DNA from: an uncultured Spirochaetales bacterium
GTDB taxonomy: Bacteria; Spirochaetota; Spirochaetia; Sphaerochaetales; Sphaerochaetaceae
Length of the DNA stretch: 30,812 nucleotides
Direction: 5' to 3'
Assembly (NCBI GenBank): GCA_945947045.1
Contig: CAMEXG010000005.1
Coordinates: 1 to 30,812 of the forward strand
The notes beneath the pieces were generated by a model that saw only the letters and a list, made by a program, of their open reading frames with translations, searched no databases and was not told the DNA's origin. Each line of letters begins with the position of its first letter. Within the stretch, counting starts at the first letter, position 1. Of this stretch, positions 23,474 through 29,975 are shown one piece after another. A program made the position numbers and the translations under genes.

Positions 23474-24517
23474 TCAGTCTTTTATTTCCTTTCTCCCCAT
23501 TGATGACGAAATATCCATAGATTCGCCGAACTTCTGGCCAAGAGACATGGAGGTGGGATCTAGACTTTTATTCGAATATGTCCGTCTGAAACTATATCCG
23601 CTGAAGCAAAGTCTTTTTGCCTTTTCTTTGTTTTCATTCTGAAGTGAAACAAGGGCATTGTCTGAGGATGTGTCAGCCATTCTCAGTTTCTTTTCCATCT
23701 CCGGACATGCTCCGATGACGAAGGAGTCTTTAGTTATCTTATATCCTTCTTTTTTTAGTTTCTTTATTTCTTCATCAAGTGCCGATAATAGGTCGCCGAA
23801 CAAATATAAGGCTGCTTCAACTTCTTCCAAAGCCCCGTAAGCTCTAAGAGCAGTTCCTTTGTCAGTACCCAAAACCTTTACTATAAACACACCTGTGGCT
23901 TTTCCTACGAATTGAGCCAATCGATTTAAATAATAGGGGAGTCTGCCTGCTTCATAAAGGTTGACATCATAGATCTTGTCTTCTTTGTCATTCTGTTCCT
24001 TTAATGCTTCTGAGTTTTCCAATAATAGCTTCCTTGCTTTTGAAAGAGCAATCATAGCCTCGTTCTCGAAGGGTGAAGAAGACATTGCCATAAGCTTGGC
24101 CATCCTTTCTTTTATTTTAACATCTTCATCCAACTTATGTTTAATCCTAGCCTTGTCAAAGCCATCCTCTACTCCGATTAATGCACAGTATTCTCTGAAT
24201 TTCGGAGTATGGGCACCTCCTCCATACCCATTAAGGGCAAAGTCTATGGCATGGGCAGCTTCATGGAGAAACACATTCTTTAGTAGGGAGAAATCTTGGT
24301 AAATAAGATCTTCTGATAAAAGTATCAAACCCTGCTCTGCATCAAATTCTCCCAGCCTATCTTTCATAGTGAAGACTACAAAGAATATTTCTTGGTAAAT
24401 TGGGTCGGAGATATTCCATACTTTACGAATCCTATCCTTCAACTCCTTCTCCACTAATTCAAGCTTTATTCTTACTTCTGATTCTTTTTCCCCTGTCACT
24501 CTGATTGTCTGATCCAT
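23474..24517 (-). CDS. SprT-like zinc metallopeptidase with DUF2786
   Basis: This 347-residue protein has an N-terminal zinc-peptidase-like domain with HEAAHAIDF (His85, Glu86, His89) and a probable third ligand in AHTPKF (His103), as in SprT-like and HEXXH proteins. Next is a DUF2786 block at about 137-170 (KERMAKLMAMSSSPF then NEAMIALSKARKLL). The region after it (about 180-290) resembles the domain that usually follows DUF2786. The last 50 residues are Ser-rich and low in structure. The substrate is unknown; SprT relatives cut DNA-protein crosslinks. No signal peptide. ATG 24517 has no ribosome site and lies exactly 6 bp after a TATCAT, so the mRNA is probably leaderless. It is divergent from rimO. 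Confidence 0.78.
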   Translation of the reverse strand: MDQTIRVTGEKESEVRIKLELVEKELKDRIRKVWNISDPIYQEIFFVVFTMKDRLGEFDAEQGLILLSEDLIYQDFSLLKNVFLHEAAHAIDFALNGYGGGAHTPKFREYCALIGVEDGFDKARIKHKLDEDVKIKERMAKLMAMSSSPFENEAMIALSKARKLLLENSEALKEQNDKEDKIYDVNLYEAGRLPYYLNRLAQFVGKATGVFIVKVLGTDKGTALRAYGALEEVEAALYLFGDLLSALDEEIKKLKKEGYKITKDSFVIGACPEMEKKLRMADTSSDNALVSLQNENKEKAKRLCFSGYSFRRTYSNKSLDPTSMSLGQKFGESMDISSSMGRKEIKD

Positions 24518-24534
24518 GCTGGGATGATATCATC
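24505..24534. promoter_or_regulatory. Bidirectional palindromic -10 shared by the SprT-like gene and rimO
   Basis: GATGATATCATC (24523-24534) is a perfect 12-bp palindrome containing TATCAT on both strands. On the plus strand, TTGTCT (24505-24510) lies 17 bp upstream of TATCAT (24528-24533), giving a rimO promoter. On the minus strand, an extended TGA-TATCAT ends 6 bp before the SprT-like ATG. Confidence 0.55.
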
Positions 24535-24568
24535 AAACAAGAAGCAAAAAACAGAGATAAGGTAGATT

Positions 24569-25894
24569 ATGAAGAAAATTTATATAGAGAGCTTAGGTTG
24601 TGCAAAGAATCAGGTGGATTCAGAAGTACTTCTTGCATACGCAGACGAAGAAGGCTACGTGAGAGTGGAGAATGCAGAAGATGCAGACGTTATTGTAGTC
24701 AACACCTGTGGCTTTATAGAAAGCGCAAAGGAAGAATCCATCAACACTTTCTTCGCTCTTAAAGAAAGATGCCCCAATGCAAAGATAATTATGGCAGGAT
24801 GCCTTGCCCAGAGATATGGAAAAGAGATGGAGCTAGATGAAGCTGATGCTATATTTGGTAATCATGACCTTTCTCTTTTTCCTGAGGTTCTGAGAAATAT
24901 AGAAAAAGACGAGAGGACAGTCACTGTTCCCGAGTATCCTGATCCAGACAGGGAGAGGGACGATAGAAAGTCTTTGTTGTCATTCCCTCGCTCTGCATAC
25001 CTTAAAATAAGCGAAGGCTGCAATCACTGCTGTTCTTATTGTGCCATTCCTGTGATCAGGGGACCCTTAAGATCTCGACCCTTTGAGAAAATAGTGGCAG
25101 AAGCAAAGCGCCTTATCAGTGAAGGAATATATGAGATAAACGTAATTGCCCAGGATTTGGGTGCATATGGCTTGGATATTTACGGTAAGAGTAGGTTTAC
25201 TGAGCTGATGAAGACTCTTTCAAGTCTCGACGGAGACTTTGTCTTGAGAATGCTCTATATCCATCCTGATACTTTCCCTGTGGATTTAATCGACCTTGTC
25301 TCTGAAAACAAGAAGATACTCCCTTATTTCGATATTCCTGTACAGCACGCAGATGAAGAGGTGTTGAGGGCTATGAGAAGAAGTGGAAGCGGTGAAAAGT
25401 ATGGGGAGCTTTTTAGAAGAATAAGAGAAAAGAATCCTGATGCTGTAATCAGGACTACACTTATGCTGGGCTTTCCCGGAGAAGACAGGGAGGCTTTTGA
25501 AAAGCTAGTTGAGTTTGTCAAGAACGCCCAACCTGATTGGATGGGATCTTTTACATACTCAAGGGAAGAAGACACCCCCGCATACTCCATGAGAAATCAG
25601 AAAGAACACGACAAGGCGCAGAGAGTAGCAAAGAAGTGGCAGAAGGAACTGGAAGAAGTACAGTCTCCTATTACTGAAAAACACTTGGAGCGCTTTGTAG
25701 GAAATACATATAGAGCCCTTGTGGAAGAAATAATCGAGGGGGAGGAACTTGCCATCGGCAGAATATACTCCCAAGCTCCAGAGGTAGATGGCCTTACTGT
25801 GATAATGGGAAGAGATATGAAGCCCGGGGATACAGTCATGGTTGGAATCAGGGCTGTAAGAGGCGTTGATTTGGAGGGAGTGAAGATTGATTGA
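24569..25894 (+). CDS. rimO: Ribosomal protein uS12 methylthiotransferase RimO
   Basis: This 441-residue radical-SAM enzyme adds a methylthio group to the conserved Asp of ribosomal protein S12. The N-terminal UPF0004 domain starts IYIESLGCAKNQVDSEV and has the other Cys in VVNTCGFIESAKEES and MAGCLAQRY. The radical-SAM cluster is SEGCNHCCSYCAIP (Cys151, 155, 158). RGPLRSRPFEKI is a typical RimO segment, as are IPVQHADEEVLRAMRR and TLMLGFPGE. The C-terminal TRAM domain includes RALVEEIIEGEELAIGRIY. AAGG lies 6 bases before the ATG. The stop overlaps the helicase start by 8 bp. Confidence 0.95.
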   Translation: MKKIYIESLGCAKNQVDSEVLLAYADEEGYVRVENAEDADVIVVNTCGFIESAKEESINTFFALKERCPNAKIIMAGCLAQRYGKEMELDEADAIFGNHDLSLFPEVLRNIEKDERTVTVPEYPDPDRERDDRKSLLSFPRSAYLKISEGCNHCCSYCAIPVIRGPLRSRPFEKIVAEAKRLISEGIYEINVIAQDLGAYGLDIYGKSRFTELMKTLSSLDGDFVLRMLYIHPDTFPVDLIDLVSENKKILPYFDIPVQHADEEVLRAMRRSGSGEKYGELFRRIREKNPDAVIRTTLMLGFPGEDREAFEKLVEFVKNAQPDWMGSFTYSREEDTPAYSMRNQKEHDKAQRVAKKWQKELEEVQSPITEKHLERFVGNTYRALVEEIIEGEELAIGRIYSQAPEVDGLTVIMGRDMKPGDTVMVGIRAVRGVDLEGVKID

Positions 25895-28211
25895 CCTCTC
25901 TCAATTAAATGCCGAACAGCTTGAAGCTGTGAAGGATGATGAGAATAATCTCTTGATCCTTGCATGTGCTGGAAGCGGCAAGACAAAGACCATTACTACA
26001 AAAATTGCCTATACAATCGAGACGGGACGCCTTAGACCCTATGAAATATGTGCAGTGACATTTACTAACAGAGCTGCAAAGGAAATGAGGGATAGGGTTG
26101 CAGCCCTTCTTCCCGATATCGATACCACATCTATTGTATTACGTACGTTCCATTCCCTTGGAGCGACGCTCCTACGTAGATTTGGCTCCTCCATAGGTCT
26201 TTCAAGTGACTTCACTATCTATGACGATGATGACTCCCTGCAGCTATTGTTGGCCGCAGCAGGAGACAGAGACGGGGAGGGTACCGCACAGAAAAAGAAG
26301 TATTTGAGAGAGGTTCTAAAAAACATCTCAAAGGCCAAAGACCTTGGTATGGGGCCGGATGACGTCGGCCTCAGCTCTATTACCGATGATCCAAACTTCA
26401 GAACTCTATTCCGCTCATATGAAGAAGCTCTCTTCAAAACTGGAAATGTAGACTTTGCAGATTTGATCAAGAAAGCAAAGGAGCTATTGGAAAGAGATAA
26501 TAACGCAAGAGAGTATTGCCATAGACGCTTTAAGCTTGTAATGGTCGATGAGTATCAGGACTCCAACAGAGAGCAGTTTAATTTCCTTCGTCTCTTTGTG
26601 GGAGATAATACACAGCTTGTGGTAGTCGGAGACGATGACCAGTCTATTTACTCTTTCAGAGGAGCTGAAGTAGAGAATATCCTCACTTTCTCGAAGAGCT
26701 TTGGAAACGTCAGGGAAATAAAGCTGGAGAAAAACTATAGGTCCACTGATGAAATACTCGCCCCTGCAGCGGCTCTTATCCGCCACAATAGCGCCCGACA
26801 TGATAAAGATATTGTCTCTGCCGACTCAAAGCATGGACAAAAACCTATTGTCATGTGCTCTATGTCCGGAGTCTTGGAAGCCAGGAGGGTGACCCATATT
26901 ATCCTCTCTGAGAGAGACTACAACAATACTGCTGTACTTTATAGGACAAATGCCCAGTCGCAAGCTTTTGAAACTGAATTTATTGCCAACAATGTGCCTT
27001 ATAAAGTAATAGGAGCTTTGATGTTCTATGATAGAGAGGAAGTAAAGGATGGCCTTGCGTTTATGCGCCTCCTTATTAACCATAGAGACTTGATATCATT
27101 CAGGAGAATCATCAATAAGCCTGCCAGGGGACTGGGGGATAAAAAAGTCGATGAGATTATTTCTCTTTCTCCCGATTTAAAGGATGCCTTGGAAGAGTTT
27201 GTGAAAACTACCGGCGGTAAAGCTGCAGAGGGGGCGGGCACCTTCCTTTCTGCATGGAAAAAGGGAGAGGATGCCCTTGAGAATAATGAAAGCCTAGGAG
27301 ACATTCTCTATTCCGCCCTTTTAGATACTGGGCTTCTTAAATACTATAACAGTGAAAAGGACGAAGTGCAGAGACGAAGTAGGCTGGATAACCTGTCCCA
27401 GCTTGTTTCGGCTCTTTCCGGTGGAGAAGTGGAAGAAGATACTCTCTCAGAAAATATAGGCTCTGTAAGCGATAAGGACTCAAAGACAGCATTACGTTCT
27501 TTTTTGGAGAATATTACCCTGGACACAACTGTCCTAGGCAGCGAAGACCCAAGAGACAAAGAAGGCGTAACTCTGATTACTATGCATAACACAAAAGGCC
27601 TCGAATACGACAAAGTCTTCTGTGTAGGCTTGGAGAATGAGTTCATTCCTGGAAGAAACGGTGATGACCCGAAAAACAAGGAAGAAGAGAGAAGAATAAT
27701 GTATGTGGCCATGACAAGAGCCAGAAAGAAGTTATATCTCTCATATGCCGTCTCCCGTAAGCTTTGGGGAAATACGATTTATCCCTCACCCTCTTCATTT
27801 TTAAAAGAGATACCTGAAGAGATGCTTATTGGAGATACCGATAAACTCTTTAAGAAGTATTCTTCGTCATCTTCATCCTTCTCTGCAGGATATTCGCCAT
27901 ATACAGGATCATATCGCCCTAACTATACGTCGACGTGGAAAGAGAAGAGCACTCCTATTTCAAATACACCTTCCTGGGCTAAAGGAATATCTGGGTTGAG
28001 AGATGATGACAGTATAAAAAAGAGTGCTCCTGAGCCTAAGCGGGAACGTGGATTTACAGAGGGTGGCAGAGTAAAGGGACCTAATCATGGAGAAGGCAGT
28101 GTAACTAAAGTAGAGAAGAAAGACGATGGAAGAGTAATCGTCACAGTCTTATTTGATACAGGTAAGCAAATTAGATTTGTAGAAGGTCACTCTGATATAG
28201 TGAAAATATGA
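25887..28211 (+). CDS. UvrD/PcrA-type superfamily 1A DNA helicase
   Basis: This 774-residue ATP-dependent 3'-5' DNA helicase has motif Q 'LNAEQLEAV', Walker A CAGSGKT (residues 27-33), FTNRAAKEM, VDEYQDSNREQ (Walker B), GDDDQSIYSFRGA (motif III), NYRSTDEIL, LITMHNTKGLEYDKVF and VAMTRARKKLYL. The C-terminal PNHGEGSVTKVEKKDDGR block looks like the PcrA/UvrD Tudor-like domain that contacts RNA polymerase, which favours PcrA/UvrD over Rep. Roles would be nucleotide excision repair, transcription-coupled repair and plasmid or replication restart. Translation begins at TTG 25887 with GGAGG upstream, overlapping the rimO end, so the two are co-translated. There is a Ser-rich linker (SSSSSFSAGY) before the Tudor domain. 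Confidence 0.93.
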   Translation: MIDLSQLNAEQLEAVKDDENNLLILACAGSGKTKTITTKIAYTIETGRLRPYEICAVTFTNRAAKEMRDRVAALLPDIDTTSIVLRTFHSLGATLLRRFGSSIGLSSDFTIYDDDDSLQLLLAAAGDRDGEGTAQKKKYLREVLKNISKAKDLGMGPDDVGLSSITDDPNFRTLFRSYEEALFKTGNVDFADLIKKAKELLERDNNAREYCHRRFKLVMVDEYQDSNREQFNFLRLFVGDNTQLVVVGDDDQSIYSFRGAEVENILTFSKSFGNVREIKLEKNYRSTDEILAPAAALIRHNSARHDKDIVSADSKHGQKPIVMCSMSGVLEARRVTHIILSERDYNNTAVLYRTNAQSQAFETEFIANNVPYKVIGALMFYDREEVKDGLAFMRLLINHRDLISFRRIINKPARGLGDKKVDEIISLSPDLKDALEEFVKTTGGKAAEGAGTFLSAWKKGEDALENNESLGDILYSALLDTGLLKYYNSEKDEVQRRSRLDNLSQLVSALSGGEVEEDTLSENIGSVSDKDSKTALRSFLENITLDTTVLGSEDPRDKEGVTLITMHNTKGLEYDKVFCVGLENEFIPGRNGDDPKNKEEERRIMYVAMTRARKKLYLSYAVSRKLWGNTIYPSPSSFLKEIPEEMLIGDTDKLFKKYSSSSSSFSAGYSPYTGSYRPNYTSTWKEKSTPISNTPSWAKGISGLRDDDSIKKSAPEPKRERGFTEGGRVKGPNHGEGSVTKVEKKDDGRVIVTVLFDTGKQIRFVEGHSDIVKI

Positions 28212-28230
28212 TTTCTTTCTTTTCTAAGTA

Positions 28231-28258
28231 TAGACAGAATTTAAAGAAAAGTTATAAG
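28231..28258 (+). promoter_or_regulatory. Promoter upstream of the rplM leader RNA
   Basis: TAGACA (28231-28236), a 16-bp spacer and TATAAG (28253-28258), just 20 bp after the helicase stop. The expected transcript begins near GGAAGG at 28262-28267, leaving about 360 nt before rplM. Confidence 0.6.
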
Positions 28259-28261
28259 ATT

Positions 28262-28605
28262 GGAAGGCACGCCTTAAGGTGTGTAACCCCGCCAAGCCGT
28301 GCATCGAAAGAGAGATCGTAAGGGATCCACAGCCTCGAAAGTCTTTTTTCCGTTGCCTCCCATAGGGTATTTCAATTGAGAAACCGGATACGCTATGCCG
28401 GACAGTAGTCCGCCATTCCTTTCCCAGAGGGCATAGGTATATAGGTCTTGAAAGAATCGGTGAACCCTGTGGCTGAATGAGAGAAAAGGGTATTGTCGCA
28501 ATGCTGAGCGACCGCATTGCACCAAGATGATACTTATATCGATCAGGTGGACCATAGCCGGTCCATGGTGCCGAAAGGTGAAGAACGGTGTTCTTCAGGA
28601 AAATA
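28262..28605 (+). ncRNA. Unassigned structured RNA or long leader of rplM-rpsI
   Basis: The only gap over 300 bases without a gene, 28212-28622, holds this region. It has markedly higher G+C than other gaps here and many stable hairpins. These are GCACGCC/GGTGTGT with a TTAA loop (28267-28284), CCGGATA/TATGCCGG (28384-28401), GCAATGC/GCATTGC (28498-28520), TGGACC/GGTCCA (28548-28565) and GAAGAAC/GTTCTTC (28580-28596). A run of T at 28343-28349 plus CC can pair with GGAAAA at 28598-28603, a possible long-range closure. No credible reading frame is present. It does not carry the hallmark segments of RNase P RNA, tmRNA, SRP RNA or the riboswitches I can recognise. It could be a cis-regulatory leader for L13/S9 or an independent small RNA. 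Boundaries are approximate. Confidence 0.5.
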
Positions 28606-28622
28606 AACGACAGGATGTTGTT

Positions 28623-29051
28623 ATGAAGACTATTTTTGTTAAACCAGCAACGATGGAGAAGAAATGGTATCTCATCGATGCAGAGGGCAAGAACCTCGGA
28701 AGAGTTGCAGTTGCTGCTGCTAGAATCCTCCGCGGTAAGAACAAGCCAGAGTATGTCCCCCATCAGGATATGGGCGACTACGTGATCATCATCAACGCAG
28801 CCAAGGCTAACGTCACCGGCAATAAGATTGAAGATAAGATGTATTATCGCCATTCCATGTATCCAGGCGGACTCAAAGCAGAAAGCTATGGCAAGATGCT
28901 TCAGAGAAAGCCGACTTACCCAATGGAGCACGCTATCAAGGGTATGCTTCCAAGTGGCAAGCTCGGAAAGAGACTTTTCGTGAACCTTCATGTCTATGCT
29001 GGTTCTGAACATCCACATCAGGCTCAGAAGCCAGAAGTGGTGGAACTTTAA
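28623..29051 (+). CDS. rplM: 50S ribosomal protein L13
   Basis: This 142-residue protein has the usual uL13 length. MKTIFVKPATMEKKWYLIDA, then GKNLGRVAVAAARILRGKNK, then YVPHQDMGDYVIIINAAK are classic L13 blocks, followed by the MYPGGLKAE and HAIKGMLP segments. L13 is an early assembly protein of the large subunit. The frame continues upstream to 28527, but those codons are inside the structured leader. ATG 28623 follows ACAGGATG. It is followed by rpsI after 15 bp, the universal L13-S9 pair. Confidence 0.98.
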   Translation: MKTIFVKPATMEKKWYLIDAEGKNLGRVAVAAARILRGKNKPEYVPHQDMGDYVIIINAAKANVTGNKIEDKMYYRHSMYPGGLKAESYGKMLQRKPTYPMEHAIKGMLPSGKLGKRLFVNLHVYAGSEHPHQAQKPEVVEL

Positions 29052-29066
29052 AGGAGAGGTATACCT

Positions 29067-29477
29067 ATGGCAAAGAAAGATGCAAAAGTTGTTGACCTCG
29101 GACACGGAGTTGGCAGAAGAAAGACTGCTGTTGCTAGAGTCTACCTCAGAGAAGGCAACGGAGAAGTTATCATAAACGGAAAGAAGATTGACGAATATTT
29201 CGTTTGTGCTTCAGATTGCGCAAAGGTTAATCAGCCATTCGCAGTTACAGAGACAGAAGGTAAGTTCAACCTTGTGATCAATGTATACGGTGGTGGTATC
29301 CATGGCCAGGCAGAAGCTTGCAGACATGGTGTTGCAAGAGCTCTCGTTTCTTACGATGAAACTCTCAAGCCAGCATTGCATGTTGCAGGTCTCATGACAA
29401 GAGACCCAAGAATGGTCGAAAGAAAGAAGTATGGTCAGCGCGGAGCAAGAAGACGCTTCCAGTTCTCAAAGCGTTAA
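29067..29477 (+). CDS. rpsI: 30S ribosomal protein S9
   Basis: This 136-residue uS9 has VGRRKTAVARVYLREGNGEV, NGKKIDEYF, VYGGGIHGQAEACRHGVARAL and LMTRDPRMVERKKYGQRGAR blocks. It ends RRRFQFSKR, the basic tail that reaches the ribosomal P-site. AAAGGAGAGG precedes the ATG. It is co-transcribed with rplM and closed by a strong terminator. Confidence 0.98.
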   Translation: MAKKDAKVVDLGHGVGRRKTAVARVYLREGNGEVIINGKKIDEYFVCASDCAKVNQPFAVTETEGKFNLVINVYGGGIHGQAEACRHGVARALVSYDETLKPALHVAGLMTRDPRMVERKKYGQRGARRRFQFSKR

Positions 29478-29492
29478 CCGATATCGCAAGGA

Positions 29493-29520
29493 AAGGGTCA
29501 GCAATCGCTGGCCTTTTTTT
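29493..29520 (+). terminator. Terminator after rpsI
   Basis: A 10-bp stem AAGGGTCAGC/GCTGGCCTTT with an AATC loop runs into TTTTTTT. The downstream arm occupies the -35 region of the next promoter. Confidence 0.92.
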
Positions 29521-29531
29521 ATTGCCGGCGT

Positions 29532-29537
29532 TATCAT
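29532..29537 (+). promoter_or_regulatory. -10 element of recX, leaderless arrangement
   Basis: TATCAT ends 6 bp before ATG 29544 (spacer TCTTTC). No ribosome site precedes the ATG. The -35 position overlaps the rpsI terminator and is poor. Confidence 0.5.
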
Positions 29538-29543
29538 TCTTTC

Positions 29544-29975
29544 ATGGCACAATCGGCTTATGACAAAGCTGTCTCTCTTCTAGCTATGAGAGAACACACA
29601 AAAAACGAACTAAAGGACAAGCTTGAAAAGAAGGGTTACAAAGAAGACGATGTAATAGAGGCTGTTTCACGCCTTGAAAGAGAAGGATATATCTCTGAAG
29701 AACGTTTTGCCGAAGTATTCATCCGTTCCCGATTAAAGAAAAGTCCGGAGGGTAAGAGTGTGTTATTATATAGACTCATGGAAAAAGGGTGTCCTAGAAA
29801 TATTGCTTCATGTACCCTTGAGGAGGCTTGGGATAACAAGTTGTGGTTGGAGCCATTAAGGAAAGAAATAGAAACTCTAGAGAGAAAGAAAGGCGAAGAG
29901 TATGCAAGTGCTAAAATGAGACAAAAAGGTTTTAGCTACAGTGAAATCCGAGAGGCGAAGGAAAGCAATGAATAA
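29544..29975 (+). CDS. recX: Regulatory protein RecX
   Basis: This 143-residue three-helix-repeat protein is of the RecX family, which binds RecA filaments and limits recombination and SOS. Family marks are AYDKAVSLLAMREHTKNELK, KLEKKGY, VIEAVSRLEREGYISEERFA and EVFIRSRLKKSPEGK, with the repeat pattern continuing in RQKGFSYSEI. No recA lies in the window; recX here follows ribosomal protein genes, an unusual place. Its ATG lies 6 bp after a -10 hexamer with no Shine-Dalgarno. The stop overlaps the next start. Confidence 0.88.
   Translation: MAQSAYDKAVSLLAMREHTKNELKDKLEKKGYKEDDVIEAVSRLEREGYISEERFAEVFIRSRLKKSPEGKSVLLYRLMEKGCPRNIASCTLEEAWDNKLWLEPLRKEIETLERKKGEEYASAKMRQKGFSYSEIREAKESNE

Noticed and set aside
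23319..23642. Plus-strand frame of 107 codons after oppA
   Set aside because: Most of it is antisense to the SprT-like gene, and it has no ribosome site or recognisable motif.
28330..28380. Weak resemblance of GAAAGTC and CTCCCATAGGG to the RNase P RNA core
   Set aside because: The full GAGGAAAGUCC core and the partner ACAGAA...GGCUU segment are missing, and spacing does not fit type A or B RNase P RNA.
28224..29105. Long minus-strand frame of 293 codons across the leader and antisense to rplM
   Set aside because: It lies opposite the certain rplM gene, has no ribosome site and looks like a shadow with Cys/His/Trp-rich random composition. The leader part is better explained as structured RNA.
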